Origin: Bradyrhizobium sp. DOA9
GTDB lineage: Bacteria; Pseudomonadota; Alphaproteobacteria; Rhizobiales; Xanthobacteraceae
Direction: 5' to 3'
Assembly (NCBI RefSeq): GCF_000617845.2
Contig: NZ_DF820425.1
Coordinates: 689,690 to 753,689, forward strand
Length of the DNA: 64,000 nt
Shown: positions 52,960-62,313 of the stretch, piece by piece
How the letters are laid out: each line of letters starts with the position of its first letter
Numbering within the stretch: position 1 is the stretch's first letter
Translations under genes and position numbers: made by a program
Notes under the pieces: generated by a model
Seen by the model: the letters and a program-made list of their open reading frames with translations, nothing else
Told to the model about the DNA's origin: nothing
The model's database searches: none

Positions 52960-54597
52960 ATGTCCAAGCCGATGTCGACAACCTCTCTTCCCTCCTCCAG
53001 AAGGCGGGCAAAGGGCCGCTTGAGTTACAACCGCTTCCGGGCCTTCCTGGTTGCCTGCGCGGTGCGCCCCGAGGCGCGCCTGTGGCAGGTGATCCAATTC
53101 GCCCTCCTGCACGCGGTGCTGTGGACCTTCATCCTGATCAATCTGAAGGCGGCGCAGGACGTTCACATGGACGTCGCAGAAGCCTGGGGCTGGGGTCAGA
53201 AATTCCTCTGGGGCTATGGCAAGCATCCCCCGCTGTCGGGCTGGGTGGCCGGCCTCTGGTTCACGGCGTTCCCGGCGGCGGACTGGGCGACCTATGCGCT
53301 GGCGATGGCAACGGTGAGCGCCGGCATGGTGCTCTGCTGGCTGACCGCCTTGCGCGTGGTGGATGCGCGCCGCGCGTTCCTGGCCGTGGTGATGATCGCG
53401 CTCTACCCGATCTTCAATTTCAAGGGCTTCAAGTACAACCCGGACCTGCTCCAGCTCGTCACGCTGCCGCTCCTGGTGCTCGCTTATCTCAACGCGTTCG
53501 AGAAGCGGACCTGGCAATCCGGAATCCTGCTTGGTCTCGCCGGCGCGCTGGCGCTGATGACCAAATATTGGGTGCTGACCATGATCGGCGCGATCGGCCT
53601 TGCCGCGCTGATCCATCCCGAGCGGTTGCGCTTCCTGTCGTCGCCGGCGCCATGGGTCGCGATTGCCACGATGGTGGCGGCGATGGTCCCGCACCTCGTC
53701 TGGCTGGCGGATGCGCATTTCGTGCCGCTGACCTATGCCGGCGACACCTACAGCCTGCAGGACAAGAGCCAGGTGCATCAGCTCGTCGCGGGCTATGTGC
53801 TGCACAATTTCGCGCTGCTCGCCGTGCCGGTGGCGCTCGCGGCGCTGGCCATGGCGCTGGTGCCGCCCTGGGTGAAATTGCTGCTGCGCGCGCCCTTGCG
53901 CATCGTCACGCGCGCCTGGGCGCGCGGCGCCAATGCAGGCGTCAATGTCTCGCAGGCGCTGAACGTCTGGATCATCCAGTCCATCGTCGCCTTCGGCCCG
54001 CCGCTCGGCGCGCTGGTGTTCAGCATCTACATGAAGACCGATTGGGGCATCTCGCTGTTCTTCCTGGTCCCGCTCGCGCTGGTCGCGATCCCGACGCTGC
54101 GCGTGCAGAGTGCCGCGCTGTTCAACATCGCAGCGATCTGGCTCGTGCTCAGCGCCGCGACGCTGGCGGCCTCGCCCCTCATCGCCGCGCGCGAGATGGC
54201 TGCCAATGTCGGCAACACCGCGACCTATGGCGCGCGCTCGGAGCTGGCGCGCAAGCTGACTCAGGAATGGCACATGCGCTTTGCCTCGCGCTGGGCGGTC
54301 GTTGCCGGCACCATGGAGTCGATCCAGCCGATGGTGTTCTACAGCCCGGATCACCCCGCCGCGTTCTTGCCGCTCGAGCCCTGGAATTCCGGGCTGACCT
54401 CACTCGAGGACATCAAGACTTACGGCTTCATCGGCGTATTCGATCCGACCGACGGCCGCCTGCCTGCATTCGAGAAATGGGTATCCGAGGTTGCGCCGAA
54501 CGCCGAGCGGATGGTGATGAGCATGCGCCGCTTCACCAACGGCAAGGCCGGCCCGTCGATGAACTGGAACGTCTACATCGTGCCGCCGGGGAAGTGA
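52960..54597 (+). CDS. GT39-type membrane glycosyltransferase
   Basis: A 545-aa integral membrane protein of the ArnT/PMT type. After a basic N-terminus, TM1 (IQFALLHAVLWTFILIN) leads to the luminal Asp motif DVHMDVAEAWGWGQ, then GKHPPLSGWVAG, and about ten more helices, with MALVP and KTDWGISLFFLVPLAL later. A C-terminal soluble domain follows (about 430-545). Such enzymes move a sugar from a polyprenyl phosphate to lipid or protein. The donor and acceptor are unknown. It is divergent from lepA (113 bp). Confidence 0.87.
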   Translation: MSKPMSTTSLPSSRRRAKGRLSYNRFRAFLVACAVRPEARLWQVIQFALLHAVLWTFILINLKAAQDVHMDVAEAWGWGQKFLWGYGKHPPLSGWVAGLWFTAFPAADWATYALAMATVSAGMVLCWLTALRVVDARRAFLAVVMIALYPIFNFKGFKYNPDLLQLVTLPLLVLAYLNAFEKRTWQSGILLGLAGALALMTKYWVLTMIGAIGLAALIHPERLRFLSSPAPWVAIATMVAAMVPHLVWLADAHFVPLTYAGDTYSLQDKSQVHQLVAGYVLHNFALLAVPVALAALAMALVPPWVKLLLRAPLRIVTRAWARGANAGVNVSQALNVWIIQSIVAFGPPLGALVFSIYMKTDWGISLFFLVPLALVAIPTLRVQSAALFNIAAIWLVLSAATLAASPLIAAREMAANVGNTATYGARSELARKLTQEWHMRFASRWAVVAGTMESIQPMVFYSPDHPAAFLPLEPWNSGLTSLEDIKTYGFIGVFDPTDGRLPAFEKWVSEVAPNAERMVMSMRRFTNGKAGPSMNWNVYIVPPGK

Positions 54598-54603
54598 CCG
54601 AAG

Positions 54604-54684
54604 GTCATTCCGGGGCGATGCGCAGCATCGAACCCGGAATCTCGAGATTCCGAGTCTGGTGCTAACGCACCATCCCGGAATGAC
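54604..54684. repeat. Palindromic repeat (GTCATTCCGGGGCG type)
   Basis: GTCATTCCGGGGCGATGCGC at the left is mirrored by CATCCCGGAATGAC at the right, with inner GAATCTCGAGATTC. It fills the space between the convergent GT39 and ptsH genes. The type is widespread in Bradyrhizobium as far as I recall. Confidence 0.8.
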
Positions 54685-54689
54685 GACAG

Positions 54690-55007
54690 TTAAACCCCTT
54701 CCTCGTTGAACTTGCTCTCGACGAGCTCCGTGATCGCCGCGAGCGCCGCCTCGGCGTCGGTCCCTGCCGCCGCCACCGTGATCGTCGTGCCGGGACCCGC
54801 AGCGAGCATCATCAGGCCCATGATCGAGGTGCCGCCGACGGTCTCGCCGCCGCGCGTCACCCACACCTGCGCGTCGAAGCGCTCGACCGCCTGGACGAAT
54901 TTCGCCGAGGCGCGCGCATGCAGGCCGCGCTTGTTGATGATCAGGAGATCCTTGGAGATCGCGCCCGCGGGCACGCCCGTCCCGGCTTGTGGCGCCTCCT
55001 CGCTCAT
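54690..55007 (-). CDS. ptsH: HPr phosphocarrier protein
   Basis: A 105-aa HPr. Phosphorylated His is H30 in NKRGLHARASAKF; the regulatory serine used by HPr kinase is S61 in GGTSIMGLMMLAAGPG. An N-terminal tail of about 18 residues precedes the core. The start overlaps the EIIA stop by four bases (ATGA). With EIIA, HprK and no sugar permease, it belongs to a regulatory PTS of the alphaproteobacterial type. Confidence 0.95.
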   Translation of the reverse strand: MSEEAPQAGTGVPAGAISKDLLIINKRGLHARASAKFVQAVERFDAQVWVTRGGETVGGTSIMGLMMLAAGPGTTITVAAAGTDAEAALAAITELVESKFNEEGV

Positions 55008-55405
55008 TTGCCGGCGAGGACGCGGCTGGCGATGGTGACGTATTTGCGGCCGGCTTCCTGCGCCATCGCGATCGCGTCGGGCAGCGGTCGCTCCTCCCGC
55101 ACCTTGGCGAGCTTCACCAGCATGGGCAGGTTGATGCCCGCGAGCACCTCGACCTTGGGCCGGCTCATGCAGGATATTGCGAGGTTCGAGGGCGTGCCGC
55201 CGAACATGTCGGTGAGGATGGCAACGCCGTCGCCGGAATCGACGCGGTTGACCGCCTCGATGATGTCGCTTCGGCAGAGATCGGAATCATCCTCGGCGCC
55301 GATCGTGATCGCTTCGATTTGCTTTTGTGGACCCATGACATGCTCAAGCGCCGCCTTGAATTCGTCGGCAAGGCGCCCGTGGGTCACAAGTACTAGACCA
55401 ATCAT
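55004..55405 (-). CDS. PTS EIIA component, mannose family (regulatory)
   Basis: A 133-aa EIIA-Man-fold protein. The phosphorylated His is H9 in MIGLVLVTHGRLADEF; GVAILTDMFGGTPSNLA is the family landmark. It lacks fused EIIB, and no EIIC/EIID genes are near, so it acts as a phospho-relay end point rather than a sugar importer. The start was set at MIGLVLV; the open frame upstream is not conserved. It lies between hprK (133 bp) and ptsH (4-base overlap). Confidence 0.94.
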   Translation of the reverse strand: MIGLVLVTHGRLADEFKAALEHVMGPQKQIEAITIGAEDDSDLCRSDIIEAVNRVDSGDGVAILTDMFGGTPSNLAISCMSRPKVEVLAGINLPMLVKLAKVREERPLPDAIAMAQEAGRKYVTIASRVLAGK

Positions 55406-55538
55406 CGGAAAACTCCTCGCGGGCGCTTTTGGTGCACCGCACGAACGCGCCACTTTGACCATCCAGAGCCCCCGCGCAAGAGGGGATGTTGCGTATCTCC
55501 CTGAATCTATACGGATGGATGAGGGGAGCTGCGCCGGT

Positions 55539-56063
55539 CTATTCGGTCGCGATAGTGGGGTTCATATGGTTACCATTTCCCTTCAAACAATCGCCTGAAG
55601 GGTTAACGGAAGATGAACTCTTGGTAGTGGTCAAGGCCGCAACAACCAGAGGAAGGGGCGAATAGTCGCGGGCAACGGGAATTCGCGGTATTTCGACACC
55701 GAAAAGGCTGGTTTTCAGGGCTTCGGCCGGCGGCAGGCGCTCTGCGTCCGCGGCGGCCAGATCGACCACGAGACCGACGGTCGCATGCTCCACGAAGTCG
55801 CAGCGGCGGATTCCAAGGCCCCGGATCTCGATCAGGCCCGCCAGGCGAGGCGCGGGGCGGACCTCAATTTCATGGCCGAGTGTCGCCAGATGGACACGGT
55901 CATCACCGACCAGTACGGCCCTGTCCACGACGCCCGAGCGTCCGGCCATGATCAGATCGAAGGCAAGCCGCGACTTGCCGGACCCGGAGGGCCCGCGGAT
56001 CAGCACGGCGAGAGTCCCGACCTTGACGGCGGAGGCGTGTACGCTGGTCCCGCCTTCGTTCAT
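55539..56063 (-). CDS. hprK: HPr kinase/phosphorylase, short alphaproteobacterial form
   Basis: A 174-aa protein consisting essentially of the C-terminal catalytic half of Gram-positive HprK. Walker A is GPSGSGKS (24-31), followed by LVGDDRVHL and the HPrK signature LIEIRGLGI. After about residue 148 a polar tail (TTKSSSSVNPSGD and onward) has no counterpart I know. Its start overlaps the chvG stop (ATGA). It would phosphorylate HPr S61 and so link PTS state to the ChvG-ChvI system. Confidence 0.93.
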   Translation of the reverse strand: MNEGGTSVHASAVKVGTLAVLIRGPSGSGKSRLAFDLIMAGRSGVVDRAVLVGDDRVHLATLGHEIEVRPAPRLAGLIEIRGLGIRRCDFVEHATVGLVVDLAAADAERLPPAEALKTSLFGVEIPRIPVARDYSPLPLVVAALTTTKSSSSVNPSGDCLKGNGNHMNPTIATE

Positions 56064-57856
56064 AGCGCCGGCAGCCTCACCACGAAGCGCGCGCCGGCAA
56101 TCGTCGGAGAACCGTCGGCATCCGGCGGGCCGGGACGGTTCTCCGCCCAGATCCGCCCGCCATGGGCGTCGACGATCTGCTTCGAGATCGACAGGCCGAG
56201 ACCGGAGTTCTGGCCAAAGCCCTGATGCGGACGGTCGGTGTAGAAGCGCTCGAAGATGCGCTCCAGCGCGTCGTCGCGAATGCCGGGGCCGTCGTCGTCG
56301 ACCACGATCTCGATCTCGGAGCGGACGCGCCGGCAGGTGAGGCGCACCTTGCTGCCGGGTTCGGAGAAGGATTGCGCGTTGGAGAGCAGGTTGGAGACGA
56401 CCTGTCCGAGCCGGGAATCGTGGCCGCTCACGGCGAAGGTGTCGGTCGAGCCGCGGCCCTCGAAGCGCGTCTCGACCGCGACGTCGTGGCCGAGCTTGGT
56501 TTCGTTTGCGACGGACACCAGCGTGGTCAGCAGGCGGCGCAAATCGACCGGGATCGCGTCCTGGCGCTGCAGTTCGGCATCGAGGCGGCTGGCGTCGGAG
56601 ATGTCCGAGATCAGCCGGTCGAGCCGCTTGACGTCGTGCTCGATCACCTCGAGCAGGCGCGCCCGGCTGGTCTCGTTGCGCGCCAGCGGCAGCGTCTCGA
56701 CCGCCGAGCGCAGCGAGGTCAGCGGGTTCTTCAATTCATGGGCGACGTCGGCGGCGAACATCTCGATCGCCTCGATGCGGCTGTAGAGCGCGCTGGTCAT
56801 GTCGCGCAGCGCGCCGGAGAGGTGGCCGATCTCGTCGCGGCGGCGGGTGAAATCGGGGATCTCGATGCGGGCCTTGATGCGGCGGCGGACGCGCTCGGCG
56901 CTGTCGGCGAGCCGGCGCACCGGGCCGGCGATCGTGCTCGCCAGCAACAGCGACAGCATGATCATGACGGCGGCGGCGACGCCGCCGACCTTCAGGATGG
57001 CGAGGCGCTCGGCGGTGACCATCTGGTCGATGTCGTCGCCCTGCGTCGACAGCATCAAGGCGCCGTGGATCGCGCGCGAGCGCAGCACGGGGACCGCGAC
57101 CGAGACGATCACCTCGCCGCGGGCATTGACCCGAACCATCGAGCGCTTCTGGCCCTGCAGGGCGTCACCCACCTCGGCATAGCCATTGCCGTTCTCGGGC
57201 CCGAGCTCGCGATAGAGCGGCAGGTCGCCGCGGTTCAGCCAGGTGCGCACCGCGACCTTGCCGCGCTCGATGATGCCGGGTTGCTCGGCCGGCGGCGGCA
57301 GCGGAAAGCGGAGCACGTTTTCGAGGTTGCGGCTGTCGAGCAGCAGGCTGCCGTTCGGATCGTAGATGCGGGCGCGCGTCTTGGTCGGCGAGATCAGGGT
57401 GCGCAGCACCGGCGCGACGCGCTCCGGATTGATCGGGAAGTCCAGCGGCGAATACTCGTCCGAGCCGCCATAGGTCTCGCCCGGCTTGAGGTCGAGCAGC
57501 CGGTCGGGATCGATGGTGATGGCGTTGGTCTGCACGGTGGCAGAGGCCGCGATCGCGCCGGCGATGATCTCGGCCTGGACCAGGAGGCTCTGGGCGCGCG
57601 CGTCGATCAGGCCGGCGCGGAATTGCGACAGGTACAGGATGCTCGCCACCAGCGCGACGAGGCCGGCGAGGTTGAGCGAGACGATGCGGCGGGTCAGGCT
57701 CGAGAAGGACAGCGCGAAGAAGAACTGCCCGGCGCGTTTCAGCCAGTTCAGCGGCCGGAAGCCTTGCGGCTTGTCGTCGGCAACGTGCTCCTGAACGCCG
57801 TCGGATGCGAGATCCCCGGCGCTCTGGTTAGGGTCAGGCTGCGTTCGGTCAAGCAA
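56060..57856 (-). CDS. chvG: Sensor histidine kinase ChvG (ExoS-type)
   Basis: A 598-aa kinase. A 55-residue cytoplasmic N-terminus, TM1 at about 62-78, a periplasmic sensor (about 80-285), TM2 (VGGVAAAVMIMLSLLLA), HAMP, HisKA with H373 in ADVAHELKNPLTSL, and the ATPase with NLLSNAQSF, DDDGPGI and GLGLSI. In Sinorhizobium and Agrobacterium this system responds to acid or envelope stress and host entry via a periplasmic repressor, ExoR. It lies 112 bp after chvI and overlaps hprK. Confidence 0.95.
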   Translation of the reverse strand: MLDRTQPDPNQSAGDLASDGVQEHVADDKPQGFRPLNWLKRAGQFFFALSFSSLTRRIVSLNLAGLVALVASILYLSQFRAGLIDARAQSLLVQAEIIAGAIAASATVQTNAITIDPDRLLDLKPGETYGGSDEYSPLDFPINPERVAPVLRTLISPTKTRARIYDPNGSLLLDSRNLENVLRFPLPPPAEQPGIIERGKVAVRTWLNRGDLPLYRELGPENGNGYAEVGDALQGQKRSMVRVNARGEVIVSVAVPVLRSRAIHGALMLSTQGDDIDQMVTAERLAILKVGGVAAAVMIMLSLLLASTIAGPVRRLADSAERVRRRIKARIEIPDFTRRRDEIGHLSGALRDMTSALYSRIEAIEMFAADVAHELKNPLTSLRSAVETLPLARNETSRARLLEVIEHDVKRLDRLISDISDASRLDAELQRQDAIPVDLRRLLTTLVSVANETKLGHDVAVETRFEGRGSTDTFAVSGHDSRLGQVVSNLLSNAQSFSEPGSKVRLTCRRVRSEIEIVVDDDGPGIRDDALERIFERFYTDRPHQGFGQNSGLGLSISKQIVDAHGGRIWAENRPGPPDADGSPTIAGARFVVRLPAL

Positions 57857-57968
57857 TGCTTACGCCCGCGTTAGGACGGCCCGTGCGAAGGTCCCCGCAT
57901 CCTAGAGCGATCCTCGTTGCGATGGAACGAGAACCGGAGATGCCCTCGATCGCGTCGGAGGATGCGCC

Positions 57969-58670
57969 TCAGGCTTCCTTGAAACGGTAGCCGACGCCGT
58001 AGAGCGTCTCGATCATCTCGAACTCGTTGTCGACCACCTTGAACTTCTTGCGCAGCCGCTTGATGTGGCTGTCGATGGTGCGGTCATCGACATAGACCTG
58101 GTCGTCGTAGGCGGCGTCCATCAGCGCGTTGCGGCTCTTCACCACGCCGGGCCGGGTCGCGAGCGCCTGCAGGATCAGGAATTCGGTCACGGTGAGCGTC
58201 ACCGGCTCGTTCTTCCAGGTGCAGGTATGGCGCTCGGGGTCCATGCGCAGCAGGCCGCGGTCGAGCGCCTTGGCATCGTTCTCCTTCGGCACGACGGTCG
58301 GGTCCTTCGGCGCCGAGCGGCGCAGCACCGCCTTGACGCGCTCGACCAGCAGACGCTGCGAGAACGGTTTGCGGATGAAGTCGTCGGCGCCCATCTTGAG
58401 GCCGAACAACTCGTCGATCTCCTCGTCCTTGGAGGTGAGGAAGATCACCGGCAGGTCGGACTTTTGCCTCAGACGGCGCAGCGTCTCCATGCCGTCCATG
58501 CGCGGCATCTTGATGTCGAGGATGGCGAGATCGGGCTGGGTGGTGCGGAAACCGTCGAGCGCGGAGGCGCCGTCGGTGTAGGTCATGATACGGTAGCCTT
58601 CGGCTTCCAGCGCGATCGAGACGGATGTGAGAATGTTGCGGTCGTCGTCGACCAAAGCGATTGTGGGCAT
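57969..58670 (-). CDS. chvI: Response regulator ChvI
   Basis: A 233-aa OmpR-family regulator. Phosphoacceptor D52 lies in [14 protein letters not shown], with Lys in [14 protein letters not shown], and a winged helix with [29 protein letters not shown] and [10 protein letters not shown]. The start was set at [11 protein letters not shown]; 18 upstream codons are open but not conserved. It is the first gene of the chvI-chvG-hprK-EIIA-ptsH run. In rhizobia it controls exopolysaccharide, motility and acid-stress genes. Confidence 0.95.
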   Translation of the reverse strand: MPTIALVDDDRNILTSVSIALEAEGYRIMTYTDGASALDGFRTTQPDLAILDIKMPRMDGMETLRRLRQKSDLPVIFLTSKDEEIDELFGLKMGADDFIRKPFSQRLLVERVKAVLRRSAPKDPTVVPKENDAKALDRGLLRMDPERHTCTWKNEPVTLTVTEFLILQALATRPGVVKSRNALMDAAYDDQVYVDDRTIDSHIKRLRKKFKVVDNEFEMIETLYGVGYRFKEA

Positions 58671-58884
58671 GAGCCTCTCTGCTTTCTGCTTTCCGTTTGG
58701 GTCGTGGCTTGAAACGGCGAGCAATCAGTGATGCGCCGCATACATGGGTGCCGAAGTGGCGTTCGAACCTTGTCACCGAGCAATGCAAGCTGGGCTGAAG
58801 TGTGACCAAGTTCCACGAAACACGGCAGATTCGCCGTATCTCGACCCATAACCGGGCCCTCGTTTACCCGAAAAAAGGCCCTCC

Positions 58885-59661
58885 ATGCAACCACCTGAGC
58901 CGAGAAAGCCGATGCAACCGCCCCCCGATTTCGACCCCGCCAAGCTCGCCAAATCGCTGCTGAGGCGGTCCCGGCAAGGGGCTCTGGCCACCCTGATGGC
59001 CGGCAGCGGCGATCCCTATTGTTCCCTGGTCAATCTCGCCAGCCATCCCGACGGCTCGCCGATCCTGCTGATCTCGGGCCTCGCCGTGCATACCAAGAAC
59101 ATCCTCGCTGACAGCCGGGTCTCGCTGATGCTGGACGAGCGCGTGGCCGGCGATCCCCTGGAAGGCGCCCGGATCATGCTGTCCGGCCGGGCCGAGGAGG
59201 CCGATTCCGACAAGGATCTGCTCCAGCGACGGTATCTCAGTGCCTATCCCTCCGCAGAGGGCTTTGTTTCCTTTAAGGATTTCTCCTTCTTCCGGGTCCG
59301 GCCCACGGGAACCCATCTGGTCGCCGGCTTCGGCCGGATCGTCGACCTCAAGCCCGAGCAGTTCCTGACCGACCTCACCGGCGCCGAGGATCTCTTGGCG
59401 GCGGAGGCGAGCGCCGTCGAGCACATGAACGCCGACCATCGCGAGGCCCTGAATCTCTACGCAACGAAGCTGCTCGGGGCCGCCGCGGGCGACTGGCGCT
59501 GCACCGGCTGTGACCCTGAAGGCCTCGACATGCAGGACGGCCAGGCCGCGCTGCGGCTGGACTTCCCGGAGCGGGTGACGGACGGCACGGGCTTGCGCAA
59601 GATGCTGGTCCGCCTCGCTGGCGAAGCGCGCACGAAGGTGGACCGGGGCGCAATCGCTTGA
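58885..59661 (+). CDS. HugZ-like pyridoxamine-phosphate-oxidase-fold protein
   Basis: A 258-aa soluble protein. The N-terminal split-barrel flavin/heme fold (about 15-150) has LLRRSRQGALATLM, GDPYCSLVNLASHPDGSPIL and SLMLDER; the C-terminal DUF2470-type part has EHMNADHREALNLYA. HugZ members bind and degrade heme; others bind FMN or F420. No heme-uptake genes are near, so the cofactor is unsure. It is divergent from chvI (214 bp) and precedes the TPR-CHAT gene by 63 bp. The start could be either of two Met codons (M1 or M10). Confidence 0.86.
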   Translation: MQPPEPRKPMQPPPDFDPAKLAKSLLRRSRQGALATLMAGSGDPYCSLVNLASHPDGSPILLISGLAVHTKNILADSRVSLMLDERVAGDPLEGARIMLSGRAEEADSDKDLLQRRYLSAYPSAEGFVSFKDFSFFRVRPTGTHLVAGFGRIVDLKPEQFLTDLTGAEDLLAAEASAVEHMNADHREALNLYATKLLGAAAGDWRCTGCDPEGLDMQDGQAALRLDFPERVTDGTGLRKMLVRLAGEARTKVDRGAIA

Positions 59662-59724
59662 ACGCCGCTACCGATCACCGCGACCCATGACCGTAATGGT
59701 TTTCAGGCTTGCAGCGAGAGGGTC

Positions 59725-62313
59725 ATGACGCGTCAACGTTTGGCATGGACGGCGGGTCTGGCGCTCGCCATCACCACCTTGCTGGCCGCGCCAGCTTTTG
59801 CGCAGAAAGGTCTCGCCGCGGAGAGCGCGCGGCTGAACGCGCTCATCGGTGCCGGAAAATATTCGGAAGCGCTGCCGTTCGCGCAGGCGATGGTCGCCAA
59901 CCTGGAGAAGGACAACGGCCGCGATCTTTCGGCCGCGTTGAACAATCTCGGCCAGGTCCATGCCGGTCAGGGGCGGGACGATCTGGCTGAGCCGCTCTAC
60001 AAGCGCGCGATCGCACTGATGGAAAAATCGCTCGGCTCCGACAACGCCCTGGTTGCGGCCGAGCTGACCAATCTTGCCGCGCTGTATCAGCGGCAGGGTC
60101 GCTTCGCCGAGGCCGAGCCGCTGTTCAAGCGTGCACTTGCCGTGCGCGAGAAGGCGCTGCCGCGCGAGCATCCCGACGTCGGTCAATCCCTCAACAATAT
60201 TGCCACGCTCTACGCCAAGCAGCAGCGTCCGGCCGAAGCCGAGCCGCTGTTCCGGCGTGCGCTCGCGATCTATCAGAAAGCCGCCGGACCCGAGCATCCC
60301 GCGGTCGCCACGGTTTTGAACAACATCGGACAGGTCGAGCGCGACCTCGATCACGATGCCGATGCCGAAGCGCCGATCAAGCGCTCGCTCGCGATCCGCG
60401 AAAAGGTGCTGGGGCCGGAACATCCAGACGTCGCGCGCTCGCTCAACAATCTCGCCGGACTCTATCAGCACCAGCAGCGTTCTGCCGATGCCGAGCCGCT
60501 GTATCGTCGCGCGCTGGCGATCCGCGAGCGTGCGCTCGGGCCCGATCACCCTGATGTCGCGACCTCGACGAGCAATCTCGCCGGTTTCCTGCAGGCGACC
60601 GGGCGGACGGCGGACGCCTTGCCGCTCGCGCAGAAGACGCTCGCGGCCAACCGTGCACAGCTCCATGTCGTGCTGCCGATCCTGTTCGCGGCACGGGAGC
60701 AATCGCTGCTGGCGAGCGAAAAGGCGCTCGACGATGCGCTCGGTGCGATCCAGCGCGGCACGCAATCCTCTGCCGCCTCCGCCGTGAACAAGCTCGCGGT
60801 GCGGCTCGCCGCCGGCAGCGACCGGCTCGCCGAGCTCGTCCGCAAGGATCAGGATCTCGCGGCCGAGTCCGAAGCGCTCGACAAGGCAATCATCGCTGCG
60901 GTGTCGAAGCCGCCGGCCCAGCGTGACGTCGCAGCCGAGCAGCGCAGCCGCGCGCGGATCGCGGCGATCGCGAGCGCGCGCAACGGATTGCAGAAGACGC
61001 TCGCCGTCGAGTTTCCCGACTATTCCTCGCTCTCCAACCCGCTGCCGCTGACCGTGAAGGACATCCAGCCGCTGCTGGCGTCCGACGAGGCGATGGTAAT
61101 CTATTCCGTCGTCGACAGGCGGAGCTATGTCGTCGCGATCACGCGCGAGAGCGTCGACTGGAAGGAGATTCCGCTCGGAGCGGACGCGGTCGCACAGAAG
61201 GTCACCGCCTTCCGCAGGGGGCTCGATGTCGGCAAGGCGCGCGATGCATCCGGCAAATCGGGATTGTTCGACCTCGCCCTCGCCAACGAGCTCTATGTCG
61301 CGCTGCTCGGCCCGGTCGAGGCGCTGACGAAGGACAAGCGCAACTTGCTGGTCGTGCCGTCGGCGGCGCTGACCGCATTGCCGTTTCATCTCTTGGTCAC
61401 GGAGAAGCCGCAGACTGCGATCCCGGACCGGCTCGAGGGCTATCGCAGTGCGGCCTGGCTGCTGCGGCGCCAGGCTGTTTCGGTGCTGCCGTCGGTGATC
61501 AGCCTGAAATCGCTGCGCGCTTTCGCCCGCAGGGATCATAGCATCAAGCCGATGACCGGTTTCGGCGATCCCGTGTTCAACCCTGCAGCCGAAGGACCTG
61601 CCGACCGGCGCGCCGCGAGCGGCAAGGTCGCCGCACGCAGCATCGCGACGATCGCCTATGCCGACTTCTGGCGCGGCGCAGGCGTGGATCGTGCGCGCTT
61701 GGCGCAGGCCCTGCCGCAACTGCCCGATACGGCCGATGAATTGAACGCGGTGGCGAGGGACGTCGGCGCTGCCGAGGCCGATATCCATCTCGGCCGCGAC
61801 GCCAGCGAAACGACGCTCAAGCGTGCAGCGCTTGCCCAATACGGCATCATCTACTTTGCCACCCACGGCCTCGTTGCCGGCGACGTCAAGGGATTGGGGG
61901 AGCCGTCGCTCGCACTCTCCATCCCCGATCAGCCGACGGAGCTCGACGATGGTCTTCTCACCGCGAGCGAAGTGGCCCAGCTCAAGCTCAATGCCGATTG
62001 GGTTGTGCTGTCCGCCTGCAACACCATCGCTGGCGACAAGCCCGGCGCCGAAGCGTTGTCGGGATTGGCGCGCTCGTTCTTCTACGCAGGCGCCCGCGCG
62101 CTCCTGGTCTCGCATTGGGCGGTGGATTCGGAGGCTGCGACCCGCTTGACCACATCGACGTTCGAGCTGCTCAAGAACGAACCGAACCTCGGTCGTGCCG
62201 AAGCCTTGCGCCGCGCGATGTTAACCTATCTCGATGACGCCTCGTCGCCACGTAACGCTTATCCTGCGATGTGGGGGCCGTTCGCGCTGATCGGCGAGGG
62301 TGAGGCAAGATAG
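59725..62313 (+). CDS. Exported TPR-CHAT protein, putative caspase-like cysteine protease
   Basis: An 862-aa protein. Signal peptide MTRQRLAWTAGLALAITTL to APAFA, then about six kinesin-light-chain TPRs (about 40-320), a helical spacer of about 120 residues, and a C-terminal CHAT domain (about 520-860). The dyad expected for a clan-CD protease is present: H714 in YFATHGLVAGD and C765 in VVLSACNTIAGD, followed by LARSFFYAGARALLVSHWAV. CHAT proteins cut partners in response to ligands bound by the repeats. Export to the periplasm is predicted. Substrate and trigger are unknown. Likely co-transcribed with the HugZ-like gene. Confidence 0.9.
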   Translation: MTRQRLAWTAGLALAITTLLAAPAFAQKGLAAESARLNALIGAGKYSEALPFAQAMVANLEKDNGRDLSAALNNLGQVHAGQGRDDLAEPLYKRAIALMEKSLGSDNALVAAELTNLAALYQRQGRFAEAEPLFKRALAVREKALPREHPDVGQSLNNIATLYAKQQRPAEAEPLFRRALAIYQKAAGPEHPAVATVLNNIGQVERDLDHDADAEAPIKRSLAIREKVLGPEHPDVARSLNNLAGLYQHQQRSADAEPLYRRALAIRERALGPDHPDVATSTSNLAGFLQATGRTADALPLAQKTLAANRAQLHVVLPILFAAREQSLLASEKALDDALGAIQRGTQSSAASAVNKLAVRLAAGSDRLAELVRKDQDLAAESEALDKAIIAAVSKPPAQRDVAAEQRSRARIAAIASARNGLQKTLAVEFPDYSSLSNPLPLTVKDIQPLLASDEAMVIYSVVDRRSYVVAITRESVDWKEIPLGADAVAQKVTAFRRGLDVGKARDASGKSGLFDLALANELYVALLGPVEALTKDKRNLLVVPSAALTALPFHLLVTEKPQTAIPDRLEGYRSAAWLLRRQAVSVLPSVISLKSLRAFARRDHSIKPMTGFGDPVFNPAAEGPADRRAASGKVAARSIATIAYADFWRGAGVDRARLAQALPQLPDTADELNAVARDVGAAEADIHLGRDASETTLKRAALAQYGIIYFATHGLVAGDVKGLGEPSLALSIPDQPTELDDGLLTASEVAQLKLNADWVVLSACNTIAGDKPGAEALSGLARSFFYAGARALLVSHWAVDSEAATRLTTSTFELLKNEPNLGRAEALRRAMLTYLDDASSPRNAYPAMWGPFALIGEGEAR

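Noticed and set aside
59725..62313. CHAT-TPR as part of a CRISPR type III-E (Craspase) system
   Set aside because: There is no CRISPR array or cas gene in the window, and the protein carries a signal peptide, which does not fit a cytoplasmic effector.
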